This document shows positions 1 to 7,919 of a stretch of DNA of 64,000 nt, in pieces; positions within the stretch are counted from its first letter, which is position 1, and every line of letters starts with the position of its first letter. The stretch is from positions 1,240,501 through 1,304,500 of the forward strand of contig NZ_WUQX01000001.1 of the NCBI RefSeq assembly GCF_009830285.1, written 5' to 3'. The notes under the pieces are model-generated. The model made no database searches. It had not been told where the DNA came from and worked only from the letters and a program-made list of their open reading frames with translations. The DNA is from Sporofaciens musculi (GTDB lineage Bacteria; Bacillota; Clostridia; Lachnospirales; Lachnospiraceae). Position numbers and translations under genes: made by a program.

Positions 1-848
1 TTTTAAATGCAGCCGGTAACGGAGAACTCGAATTATCAGAAGGGAGCGTCTATGGATTTTGCAAAAAACTGGCGTCGTTTTCTCAAACAAGCATTTCAAA
101 TTTGGAAAACGGACTGTTGAACCAAAAGGTTGTTGCAACCGATGCCACAGTGGTAACAGTAAATGGGAAACAGAATTATATCCGGAATTTCAGCATAAAA
201 AACAGCGTGGTATACCATGCCATGGACAGCAAATCCATAGAAGCACTGAAGGGACTGTATTTTTTGAAACACTATACAGGGATTCTTCTGCATGACCATG
301 AAACCGCTTTGTACCACTTTGGCACGGATCACGCAGAATGCAATGTCCACATCATGCGTTATCTCCGAAAAAATACGGAGGAAACAGGGAATGCATGGTC
401 CGGGGAGATGAGTGCGCTCCTGTGTGAAATGAATCGGGAACGGAAAGAATTACTAGGGCAGGGGTTCCCATCATTTCCGCCTGCAATCCTAAGGGAATAT
501 GAAGAAAAATATTTTTCCCTGATACGAAAAGGAGAGGCAGAAAATAAAACGACCAGACATAAATATGCGAAAAAAGAGGAAAAGACATTACTTAACCGTA
601 TGGATAAATACAGTCATAACCATCTTTTATTCTTGCATGATTTTTCCGTGCCCTTTGATGACAATATTTCGGAACGAGATTTACGGAAAGCAAAAAATCG
701 CCAGAAAATGGCTGGAGGTTTTCGCAAGGAAAGCGGCAGTGAAATGTACTGTTCCATTATGACAGTCATAGAAACCCTTAAGAAAAGGAAAATGGGGATT
801 ATAGAAAATATAAAAATGTTATTTATGGGCACACCGGCTATATTTTAG
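1..848 (+). CDS. IS66-family transposase (TnpC), C-terminal part, cut by window edge
   Basis: The reading frame is already open at base 3, so the start lies outside the window. About 280 residues remain of a protein that is usually around 500. The IS66 DDE fold is recognisable: an Asp in VVATDATVV, a second Asp in LLHDHETAL followed by an H-x-x-C-x-x-H type stretch, and the catalytic Glu region DNISERDLRKAKNRQK ending in the conserved GGFRKESGSEMY block. Family knowledge: IS66 elements carry tnpA, tnpB and tnpC, and TnpC is the DDE transposase. Only tnpC is visible here. An inverted repeat overlaps the stop codon. Whether the element is complete cannot be judged from this side. Confidence 0.85.
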   Translation, partial: LNAAGNGELELSEGSVYGFCKKLASFSQTSISNLENGLLNQKVVATDATVVTVNGKQNYIRNFSIKNSVVYHAMDSKSIEALKGLYFLKHYTGILLHDHETALYHFGTDHAECNVHIMRYLRKNTEETGNAWSGEMSALLCEMNRERKELLGQGFPSFPPAILREYEEKYFSLIRKGEAENKTTRHKYAKKEEKTLLNRMDKYSHNHLLFLHDFSVPFDDNISERDLRKAKNRQKMAGGFRKESGSEMYCSIMTVIETLKKRKMGIIENIKMLFMGTPAIF

Positions 849-855
849 CCGGTGT
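831..855 (+). terminator. Inverted repeat overlapping the IS66 transposase stop
   Basis: ACACCGGCTA at 831-840 pairs perfectly with TAGCCGGTGT at 846-855, giving a 10-bp stem with a five-base loop. The stop codon TAG lies in the right arm. No T-run follows, so it may be a weak terminator or part of the element end. Confidence 0.45.
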
Positions 856-921
856 AATACCCGTTAGGTCAATCGCAAGGCTGAACTGTTACTAATGTTT
901 TTTAGTAATAGGTTTGAATTA

Positions 922-950
922 TTGACTTTTTATTTCATTGGGTCTATATT
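922..950 (+). promoter_or_regulatory. Sigma-A type promoter for the GGDEF gene
   Basis: TTGACT (922-927) and TATATT (945-950) are separated by 17 bases. Transcription would begin near 957 and give a leader of about 75 bases before the ATG at 1031. I see no conserved riboswitch core in that leader. Confidence 0.55.
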
Positions 951-1030
951 TATCTTAGAGTTTGTTGGTTATTGATGAGGGAGAGGCAGCGTCAGATAGG
1001 TCATAGCTGCTAATCAGAGGGGGACATCTG

Positions 1031-2413
1031 ATGAAAATGACAAAGAAACTGTGGGGGGATTCTTGTTTTGACCGTTATTCTTTTTGGCTTTTAATTGCTA
1101 TTGAGCTTTTAATGTCCTTTACTTTTCTGGGATACATTCATATAACGCCTATTTCTATTACGATAGCATACCTGCCTATTCTGGCGGCAGGCTGTCTTTT
1201 TGGTCCAATTCAGTCCGTAATTCTGGGACTGGTGTTTGGGCTGGCCAGCATGTATAAAGCGTCTGCTTCATACGTTGCCCAGGGAGATGCGGTGTTTTCC
1301 CCCTTTTTAAGCGGAAGTCCGGTAAGCAGCATTATGCTGAGTATTGGAGTAAGAGCGCTGTTCGGGCTTGTCATTGGAGGGATGTTTTTATTTGCGAAAA
1401 AAAGGAAGCACTATCGGATTTGGATTGGAGTAATTTCTGCAATCGCGCCCAAAGTACATTCACTTTTGGTTTATACCACCATGGGGATGCTGTTTCCAGA
1501 GCTTGGATATCGTTATAGCTCAGCGTTTCATTGGAAGTGGAATGATACGGTTTTTCTTGTAATCTGCGTCGTAACTGTAGAGTTATTGTGGGCAGTATAT
1601 CATAGTGATACCGTACAGAACATTAAGTATAGTATGGATCAATCTATTCATAATCCCTATGTGTCGGGAAAGATGAATCTGTTTTTTGCTGCATTTGAGT
1701 TCTTCTTATTATGCATGGCGTTTTGTGCGGCAGATTATTTTTCACATAGAGAATCTTATATGCTTAAGCAGCATGGCGTGGAAGTGTCCAAAAAGATTTC
1801 CTTTGATTTGATGCATTTGCAGGTACAGTTTTTGATTGCTTTTGTGTCATTGAATATTATTTCAGTTATTTTAATTATTTCGATCTATAAATATATGGCA
1901 TATAAAGAGTATAAGGGAGAGATGGATGAGCTGACTGGGATAATGGGGAGAAGAATGTTTCTATACCATTGTGAAAAAGCGCAGAAAGCCAACAGCAGGG
2001 ATTTACAGAGAAAAGGCTGGTTCCTGTTTGTAGATGTGGATTATTTTAAGGAGATTAATGATACCTTCGGTCATGGAGTTGGGGATAAGGTCTTAAGAGA
2101 GATTGCCATGAACCTGCACAATATTTTTGGGGACGAGGGAAAGGTAGGGAGAATCGGAGGAGATGAGTTTGCCGTTATTGTTGAAAAAACGATGGAGCAG
2201 CAAGAGCTGAAGCGGCTGCTGGAGCAATTTCTTAATGCTATTTCCGGTACGCTGCCTGACAAGAAGGTGAGCTGCAGTATCGGGGCATATCAGTTTATGT
2301 TTCCTCAGAATGTGAAGGATTTGCTGACGGAGACGGACAATATGCTATATAAGGCAAAGAAGAATGGAAGGGCTTGCTACATGATGAAAGCCTGTGAGAT
2401 TGATAAAAGGTAG
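1031..2413 (+). CDS. Membrane diguanylate cyclase with ECF-S-like sensor region
   Basis: Predicted to make cyclic di-GMP from two GTP. Residues about 20-200 hold five or six hydrophobic segments. The stretch with ITIAYLPILAAGCLFGP followed by GLVFGLASMY resembles the substrate-binding (S) component of ECF vitamin transporters. Another hydrophobic segment near 215-235 and one near 270-295 lead into a GGDEF domain (about 305-455). That domain has VDVDYFKEINDTFGHGVGD and the intact signature RIGGDEF. No Asp lies four residues before the Arg that precedes the signature, so the usual RxxD inhibitory site seems absent. The ATG at 1031 is preceded by a GAGGGGG ribosome site. The gene stands alone and converges on the MATE gene across a shared terminator. 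The ligand of the membrane part is unknown. Confidence 0.85.
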   Translation: MKMTKKLWGDSCFDRYSFWLLIAIELLMSFTFLGYIHITPISITIAYLPILAAGCLFGPIQSVILGLVFGLASMYKASASYVAQGDAVFSPFLSGSPVSSIMLSIGVRALFGLVIGGMFLFAKKRKHYRIWIGVISAIAPKVHSLLVYTTMGMLFPELGYRYSSAFHWKWNDTVFLVICVVTVELLWAVYHSDTVQNIKYSMDQSIHNPYVSGKMNLFFAAFEFFLLCMAFCAADYFSHRESYMLKQHGVEVSKKISFDLMHLQVQFLIAFVSLNIISVILIISIYKYMAYKEYKGEMDELTGIMGRRMFLYHCEKAQKANSRDLQRKGWFLFVDVDYFKEINDTFGHGVGDKVLREIAMNLHNIFGDEGKVGRIGGDEFAVIVEKTMEQQELKRLLEQFLNAISGTLPDKKVSCSIGAYQFMFPQNVKDLLTETDNMLYKAKKNGRACYMMKACEIDKR

Positions 2414-2417
2414 GTTG

Positions 2418-2448
2418 AGGACTGTCGAAAATTTTCTGACAGTCCTTT
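2418..2448. terminator. Bidirectional terminator between convergent genes
   Basis: AGGACTGTC (2418-2426) and GACAGTCCT (2438-2446) form a 9-bp stem flanked by A/T-rich tails, TTT on the + side. It lies between the GGDEF stop (2413) and the MATE stop (2454) and can serve both. Confidence 0.75.
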
Positions 2449-2453
2449 AACTT

Positions 2454-3785
2454 TTACCCATAATGATATTGATTTCTGCGGTTTACCAGGAACCCCACTG
2501 TTATTACCAGTGTCAATGCCTCCGCGGCTGTTACTGCAAACCAGATTCCGTCAATCCCCAGGACTATTGGAAGTGTCAGTACTACTGCCACCTGAAATAC
2601 TAAAGTCCGAAGGAAGGAAATCGTTGCTGATACAATGCCATTGCTTAGAGCAGTAAAGAACGCTGAGCCGAAGATGTTGAATCCACAAATCAAAAAGGAT
2701 ACTGCATACAGCCGAAAGCCATGGCAGGTCATAGCGGCAAGCTCACTGTCATATCCTACGAAGATATTGGCCAGAGGAGATGCCAGTGCTTGGGCTAGAA
2801 GCACAAGCACCACTCCGCAGCCGCCTGCCAGCGACAGGCTCATATGCAGCAGGCTTTTTAGTTCAGTATGATTCCCTGCGCCGAAATGATAGCCAATAAT
2901 GGGTGCGCTTCCAATGGAATATCCCAGGAATATTGCAATAAATATAAAATTCACATACATAATTGTACCGTATGCCGCGACGCCATTTTCTCCTGCAATG
3001 GAAATCAACTGTAGATTGTAGAGTGAGTTGACCACCGAAAGGGACAGGTTTGTCATTAGCTCGGAGGAGCCGTTGGCGCAGGCTTTTAACAGCACCTTGA
3101 AATCAATTCGAGCCTTTACCAGTCTGAGGAGGCTATTGTTTTTGCGTGCAAAGTACAGAATTGGAAATAGCCCGCCTATTGCTTCGCTGAATGCGGTTGC
3201 AACTGCGGCCCCTGCGATTCCCCAGTGAAATACGGCGATAAACAGGTAGTCAAGCGCAATGTTGGTAAGTCCGGCAGCAATCGTTACCTTGAGGCCAAGC
3301 TGAGGCTTTTCGGCAGTTACGAAGAAGCTTTGGAACACATTTTGTAAGAGAAATGGCGTCAAGGATATCAGCAGGATTCGACCGTATAATACACACAGTT
3401 CGACCATTTCCCCTGTTGCTCCCAGCAAAATTGCGATGGGGCGAAGCAGGAACATTCCAATGACAGCCAGGATCATTCCTCCAAGAATCGCTACATAGAC
3501 CAGCATGGAAAAATACTGGTTAGCCAGCCTATGTTTCCCCTCGCCCAGAGCTTTGGAGACGATTGCACTTCCGCCTGCTCCAATCATAAATCCCAGAGCG
3601 CTTAACCCCATCAAAAGCGGCATAATCAGGTTGATGGAGGCAAACGCCGTCTTGCCTACGAAGTTTGACACGAACAGGCCGTCAATCACGCCGTAGATGG
3701 AAGTGAATATCATCATGATGATGGAAGGCAGTACGAATCGAATTAGTTTTTTGTAAGTAAAATGTTCAGATAGTTGTATTCTCAT
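2454..3785 (-). CDS. MATE-family multidrug/sodium efflux transporter
   Basis: 443 residues with about twelve hydrophobic segments, the normal size of MATE (NorM/DinF-type) exporters, which expel cationic drugs in exchange for Na+ or H+. The N-terminal half has the family pattern IYGVIDGLFVSNFVG and GAGGSAIVSKALGEGK. The second half repeats it with YSIGSAPIIGYHFGAGN. The ATG at 3785 follows AAGGAGG at a spacing of eight. It lies 42 bases downstream of the MarR gene on the same strand, so the pair is probably one transcript controlled by that MarR protein. The substrate cannot be read from sequence. Confidence 0.9.
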   Translation of the reverse strand: MRIQLSEHFTYKKLIRFVLPSIIMMIFTSIYGVIDGLFVSNFVGKTAFASINLIMPLLMGLSALGFMIGAGGSAIVSKALGEGKHRLANQYFSMLVYVAILGGMILAVIGMFLLRPIAILLGATGEMVELCVLYGRILLISLTPFLLQNVFQSFFVTAEKPQLGLKVTIAAGLTNIALDYLFIAVFHWGIAGAAVATAFSEAIGGLFPILYFARKNNSLLRLVKARIDFKVLLKACANGSSELMTNLSLSVVNSLYNLQLISIAGENGVAAYGTIMYVNFIFIAIFLGYSIGSAPIIGYHFGAGNHTELKSLLHMSLSLAGGCGVVLVLLAQALASPLANIFVGYDSELAAMTCHGFRLYAVSFLICGFNIFGSAFFTALSNGIVSATISFLRTLVFQVAVVLTLPIVLGIDGIWFAVTAAEALTLVITVGFLVNRRNQYHYG

Positions 3786-3827
3786 CTTAGAGTCCTCCTT
3801 GTCTATTGATCATATATTTGGCCAGCA

Positions 3828-4265
3828 TTAGATTTGACTGGCATATTTGCGCAGACCCTCTGCGTATTTTTTGTTCAAACGTAAAAATTCCCCCTGTTCT
3901 TCTTCGGTCATATGGGTAAATGCCAGATTCTCTGCCTGAACGGCGGGGGCAATCTTTTCCTCTATCAGTGTATTGCCGGAAGGTGTCAGGAAGATCTGCA
4001 TATTCCGCCCCTTGCCAGGCTTTAAGAACAGGTAGCCGTCCTTTTCCAACTTGCAGACGGAGGAGTGGACTGTTTGTTTGCTTAAGCGTGTTGCTTCGCA
4101 GATATCCTTCTGAAGACAGCCGTTTCCAATATCGCAGATGGTGTAGAGGATGTCGAAGCCGCTGTCGGACAAGCCTAATTTCAGCGCAATATCATGGTAA
4201 ATATGGTTATATTCATTGAAGATTCGGTTGAATTCCTTCATTCCTGGGTGCATGTTAATGGTCAT
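3828..4265 (-). CDS. MarR-family transcriptional regulator
   Basis: About 145 residues, a typical MarR length. The winged helix-turn-helix is at about residues 50-110 (DICEATRLSKQTVHSSVCKL, then a wing GKGRNMQIFLTPSG), flanked by helices for dimerisation. I chose the ATG at 4265 because AAGGAGG sits eight bases upstream. A longer frame reaching 4343 would run through the promoter itself. The gene is first in a two-gene unit with the MATE exporter and has two copies of a 17-bp element in its control region, so self-repression relieved by an efflux substrate is the natural model. That model is inference. Confidence 0.9.
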   Translation of the reverse strand: MTINMHPGMKEFNRIFNEYNHIYHDIALKLGLSDSGFDILYTICDIGNGCLQKDICEATRLSKQTVHSSVCKLEKDGYLFLKPGKGRNMQIFLTPSGNTLIEEKIAPAVQAENLAFTHMTEEEQGEFLRLNKKYAEGLRKYASQI

Positions 4266-4280
4266 AAGAATCCTCCTTAG

Positions 4281-4343
4281 GTCTGATTTCGTACTTGGTG
4301 AGCTTATGAGAGGTATTATAGTCTGATTTCGTACTTGTGTCAA
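4281..4343 (-). promoter_or_regulatory. marR-MATE promoter with two 17-bp operator-like repeats
   Basis: Read on the minus strand: TTGACA (4343-4338), a 17-base spacer, then TATAAT (4320-4315), a full consensus promoter. The spacer is itself one copy of a 17-bp element (GTCTGATTTCGTACTTG on the + strand, 4321-4337). An identical copy lies at 4281-4297 between the expected start site and the ribosome site. The copies start exactly 40 bases apart, close to four helical turns, so proteins bound to both would face the same side. Confidence 0.8.
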
Positions 4344-4469
4344 GCTCTAATTTGAAGCCGTTATTGAATTTTTCCTTAACATCTTATATACTAAAATCAA
4401 AGGAGTTATACTTTTTAGAAATTTAGCCGAATGGCTTAAAAGAGCTTAGATTTATGAAAGAGAGAACAG

Positions 4470-4667
4470 ATGATAGCAACAAGAACAAATCACAGAACGG
4501 CAATCCAATTCCTTTTTACTCCAGACGGTTTTACTCCGGACTTGTCCAAGCTGTCCACGAAAGGTGGGCTTCAGGAGGCGCGGAACTTAATGATTGGGTC
4601 CGGCGGTGAGAGTTGGATTACGGAGCTTGGAAACGATGAACTGATGTCTCTGCTGAGACTTGGGTAG
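4470..4667 (+). pseudogene. Relic of a SNF2-type helicase C-terminus
   Basis: A 65-codon frame whose last 30 residues (MIGSGGESWITELGNDELM and the following LLRLG before the stop) resemble the extreme C-terminus of bacterial SNF2/DEAD-like helicases, which often end in a similar GSGE-W-T-L-(S)-EEL-L pattern. Nothing of the helicase motifs remains. It directly precedes the SWIM-protein relic. SNF2 and SWIM genes are commonly neighbours in Firmicutes, and that supports the reading. The identification is tentative. Confidence 0.4.
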
Positions 4668-4709
4668 GAAACTGTTTTGAAAAAAATACGAACTGAAGGA
4701 GAGCGCTGG

Positions 4710-5131
4710 ATGAGTAAATACTGGGGAGATTTCCTGCAATACAGTCAGCCTAATGTGTCTGAACAGCGGAAAAATCGGCGCAAAGTAAAAAGAAGGAGAA
4801 AGCCAAAGGGAAGATATTAGAACCTGTTACAATAAAGGGAAGAACTATTGTGGGGCGCTGGTGGGGAAAAGCATGGTGTGATAATCTGGAGCGATATGCG
4901 GATTATGAGAGTCGTCTGGACCGTGGGAAACGCTACGTCAGAACAGGGGGCTGTGATTGACCTCAAAATACAGATAGGGAAGATTCTTGCGCGTGTACAG
5001 GGGACGCGTAAGACGCCATATAAGGTAGAAATCTGGATCAGCCCTCTGTCGGAGGAGAGATGTCAGTCTATCATACTAATATGCGGCAGGAAGTTGAGAA
5101 TTTAGAGGCGCTGTTGGCAGGAATTGGTTAA
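4710..5131 (+). pseudogene. Frameshifted, truncated SWIM zinc-finger protein
   Basis: The protein can be followed only by changing frame. MSKYWGDFLQYSQP starts at 4710 after a GGAGAG site. The family stretch GRTIVGRWWGKAWC with ERYADYESRLDRGKRYVRTG is in another frame and meets a stop near 4959. AVIDLKIQ and GKILARVQGTRKTPYKVEI continue in a third frame. A final NLEALLAG fragment needs a further shift. This is the N-terminal region of SWIM zinc-finger proteins. The CxCxnCxH SWIM motif itself is gone, so the gene is dead. Confidence 0.7.
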
Positions 5132-5136
5132 GTTAT

Positions 5137-5254
5137 AAAAAGCCATTACAAAAAATGAAGTTTAAGTTTATTGACAAATTGTCGATAATATATTAGAATG
5201 TTTAGAAAATCAACGGGAAAAAGCCATTACGAAAAAGTATACCTTTTCGTAATG
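5137..5254 (+). repeat. Direct repeat and perfect hairpin around a consensus promoter
   Basis: AAAAAGCCATTAC occurs at 5137-5149 and again at 5218-5230. The second copy runs into a perfect 11-bp palindrome, CATTACGAAAA (5225-5235) with TTTTCGTAATG (5244-5254). Between the copies lies TTGACA (5171-5176), 17 bases, TAGAAT (5194-5199), a good promoter pointing toward the transposon-like relic. No T-run follows the hairpin, so it is more like an operator or an IS200/IS605-type end hairpin than a terminator. Confidence 0.5.
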
Positions 5255-5319
5255 TATCATATTCTTAAGGAAAGTGCGTGTTCTTGAAGATTTTATATTA
5301 TTCATATCAAGGAGTAAAG

Positions 5320-5503
5320 ATGCCGCCGGATAAGATATGCAAGACAGTCCATCAGTATAATAAGAACCCAGTGGTCAGAAGGAGATATGCAGAAGCTTCT
5401 GAATATTGCAGAGGACTACAGAAAGGTTAAGAATTATGTTTATAGCCGGTATGGCGGAATCGGCAGTTTGGCTAAAATATATCCAATGTGCCTTATTAAA
5501 TAA
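5320..5503 (+). pseudogene. Frameshifted relic, possibly TnpB-like transposon protein
   Basis: Two overlapping short frames, 5320-5430 (start MPPDKICKTVHQYNKNP after AAGGAG) and 5387-5503 (MQKLLNIAEDYRKVKNYVYS, then RYGGIGSLAKIYP). They read as one protein broken by a frameshift and cut off at its 3' end. The second part reminds me of N-terminal regions of transposon-borne TnpB/Cas12-like proteins of Lachnospiraceae. I cannot confirm this without a search. The stretch 5504-5568 holds only AT-rich DNA. Confidence 0.35.
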
Positions 5504-5568
5504 TAGGTATATATATAATATTATATAAAGCATAGTTGGTGATAGAGTGTATCTATTTTTTGAAGAAA

Positions 5569-5596
5569 TTTACAAACGAATTCATCTATATATTAT
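5569..5596 (+). promoter_or_regulatory. Putative promoter of the surface-glycan operon
   Basis: TTTACA (5569-5574), 16 bases, TATTAT (5591-5596), about 40 bases before the aminotransferase ATG at 5637. This is the only promoter-like signal found just ahead of the operon. After the IS insertion it may no longer drive the downstream genes. Confidence 0.4.
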
Positions 5597-5636
5597 GTTT
5601 TGTTTAAGGTGAAAAGAGAGAGGCTAGGGTTTAAAT

Positions 5637-6029
5637 ATGGATAAAGAGATATTCGTTACCAGATCGTCGATGCCGGATTATAAGGAATATACTGAAGCGA
5701 TAAAGCCATTGTGGAATACGCATTGGCTAACAAATATGGGAATATATCATAAGCAATTAGAACTTTTGCTGAAAGAATATATGAAAGTTCCAGATGTATC
5801 GTTGACAGTTAATGGACATATGGCTTTGGAACTTGCGATCCAGGCGTTTGATTTTCCAAAGGATACTGAGGTGATAACGACACCTTTTACGTTTATTTCA
5901 ACTACTCATGCAATTGTAAGAAACGGTTTGGCGCCCGTTTTTTGCGATGTTAAGCCGGATGATGGAACAATTGATGAAACTAAGATAGAAAATTTAATTA
6001 CTGACTCAAACTTCGCACATAGATTTTAG
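5637..6029 (+). pseudogene. DegT/DnrJ/EryC1/StrS aminotransferase, truncated by IS insertion
   Basis: About 122 residues of a PLP-dependent sugar aminotransferase that is normally 370-400 long. Visible are the family start region (TRSSMPDYKEYTEAIKPLW, then WLTNMG), the substrate/PLP region LTVNGHMALELAIQAFD and ITTPFTFISTTHAIVRNG. The catalytic lysine and the C-terminal domain are missing because the frame enters the IS end at 6004 and stops at 6029. Such enzymes make amino-dideoxy sugars as nucleotide sugars for surface glycans. The loss implies that this sugar is no longer made here. Confidence 0.85.
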
Positions 6030-7595
6030 CTATGCACCTTGAAAATTCAATATCTGGCAGTATTTAGTTGTCAATGTTCAGTCAATTATGCCACTTGCAG
6101 CTTCGATTTTAAAAGTGCAGGTATTGCATCCATAAATGCTTTTACCAGCTCGTCGATTTTTTCATCAGATATATCTATCTGATCCACAAGCAGAGTTCTG
6201 AACATTTGAAGCAGTATTTGAAAAGCCTGTATCCATGTGATATCAGACATCTCATCAGAAAAGTATAAAAACAGTTCCCCCATAGAACGGGTATCATTAG
6301 ATTCCCGGTTCTCCAGGGAAAGCATCATATATCTTGTAAAAACGATTGCTGTATGGGCAGTCATTGCATCATAAGATAGGGATCTGCATTCTTTACTTAG
6401 ATTAAGATAGCTCTTGCAGACTTTAAAGAATACTTCAATATCCCAACGTTTTCCATAAATGCGGATAATCTCTTCTTCACTCAGACTCACGTCTGTGGAA
6501 ATGAGACAAAGATATTCCTTTCTCTTGTTTTTGTTACGGATATAGACCACTTTGGCAGGGATGGTTTTTCCTTCCTTTACAACATCTACCATGACGGAAA
6601 GCAGATACCGGGAACGTCCACGCCGTTTCCTGTTTTTCTTGTAAATAGTTGTCAGCGGCATATCTTCGCTGTTATACCGGAAGAACATTTTAGGTGTTTT
6701 CTTTACCATTGCAATTACATCATATCCGATTTCTTTGACAGCATGAAAGAGCTTGGAGAAGAGAACCAGCTGTCAAACAGAACGTATTTAGCCGGAATAC
6801 CAGCCTTTTTAGCAGATTTTAAAAGTTCCAGCATGGCGATCGTTCCTTTCTTGACAGCAAGCATACGGCGCTTATATCCAACCGTTCTTTTATCCGTTTC
6901 CTTTGCTTCATTGATTCTGTTCTTTTTATTTTCGGTGGAGAGAAGGACACTGTTGACCGGGAGAAAAGTGCTTCCGTCTGACCAGCCTAATGTAAGCATG
7001 CGAAAACCAAATTTATAACAATGTTTTGCATGGTCATATACCTTTGCAAGAAGTTCCACTTTTTTGGAACGGTTACGTTCAAACATGGAATCGTCAATGA
7101 TCAGTACGTTGACACGGTCTGCGGAATCAAGTGGAGCAATGGCATCCCTAATGATTCGGCTGGATAAAACCGTTGTGAACCGAATCCAGTTAATCTGGAG
7201 CATTTTCATAAAACGATAAACCGTATCTTTTGCAAAATCCGGTGAGTCTTTTCCAATCAGCAGGTTCATATACATACTTCTGTTTGAAAATATCAAAAGA
7301 AACAGATACTGAAAAATCAGTGCTGCAGAAATTCCCTTCTTTTTGTAGGCATTAGCAGTTTTCAATGCAGAAGAAAGATGAAACCGTGTAAAAAATCTTC
7401 TGATAGATTCTGAAATCTGGTTATCATTTTGATTGTCTTGTGTTATACTTTTATTCATAGCATGAGCCTCCGGATATATGATTGTTTCTGAACAACTCAA
7501 TTATATCAAAACCAGACGGTTTCATGCTATTTTTATGTCAGTTATTATTGAATTTTCAAGGTGCATAGGTACTTATTCAAGTGCGAAGTTTGAGT
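6004..7595. mobile_element. IS4-family insertion sequence, about 1.6 kb
   Basis: Terminal inverted repeats: ACTCAAACTTCGCAC at 6004-6018 matches the complement of 7581-7595, and after a non-matching gap a 22-base inner block (6031-6052) matches the complement of 7546-7567. One transposase gene fills the interior on the minus strand. The flanks (5994-6003 and 7596-7605) show no target duplication, and the genes on the two sides are parts of different proteins. This suggests deletion or recombination at the element after insertion. Confidence 0.85.
6086..7458 (-). pseudogene. IS4-family transposase with a frameshift
   Basis: DDE transposase. First Asp in VLIIDDSMFERN, second in KYVLFDSWFSS, and the IS4 hallmark Y-x2-R-x3-E-x6-K in YGKRWDIEVFFKVCK. 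I place the start at the ATG at 7458 (MNKSITQDNQ), eight bases after GGAGG. The frame breaks near 6715-6740: the upstream part ends ...MLSKKSDMM-stop, while the expected AVKEIGYDVIAMVKKTP continues in another frame to 6086. No slippery heptamer is evident, so a disabling mutation is more likely than programmed shifting. Confidence 0.85.
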
Positions 7596-7908
7596 AAAGA
7601 AGCGTAGAAAAATCAGAATCGGGAACGACGTGTGGCTTGGAAGAAATGTTCTCATTACCAACTATGCCGATATCGGGAATGGAGTAATAGCAGGCGCAGG
7701 CTCTATTATTACAAAAGACGTGCCGGATTATGCAGTAATAGCCGGAGCGCCGGCAAGAATCATAAGATATAGATATTCCTTCGATGAAATAGAAGGTTTA
7801 AATAAAATAGGTTGGTGGGAGTGGAGCGATGAGAAAATAAGAGAAAGATATGAAGATTTTTATCTGCCAGTCGGAGAGTTTATCAAAAAATATCAAAAAG
7901 AAGGTTAG
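7596..7908 (+). pseudogene. Hexapeptide O-acetyltransferase (CatB/VatD-like), 5' end lost
   Basis: About 104 residues of the C-terminal half of a left-handed beta-helix acetyltransferase. The features are IGNDVWLGRNVLI, the hexapeptide turns IGNGVIAGAGSIITKDVPDYAVIAGAPARIIRYR, read as consecutive blocks, and the C-terminal WWEWSDEKIRERYEDF helix typical of the xenobiotic/polysaccharide acetyltransferase group. The first half, with the catalytic His loop, is missing because the IS boundary lies at 7595. A GTG at 7630 could start translation of a fragment, but activity is unlikely. It originally would have acetylated a glycan sugar. Confidence 0.8.
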
Positions 7909-7919
7909 GAGTGCTGGCA

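Noticed and set aside
951-1030. Cyclic di-GMP riboswitch before the GGDEF gene
   Set aside because: The leader is too short and I find no conserved GEMM core or paired stems.
4266-4343. Longer MarR protein starting upstream of 4265
   Set aside because: It would run through the consensus promoter and both operator copies; the ATG at 4265 has a perfect ribosome site.
6700-6745. Programmed frameshift in the IS4-type transposase
   Set aside because: No slippery A-run or G-G-G heptamer at the break, and IS4 transposases are normally single frames, so mutation is the simpler reading.
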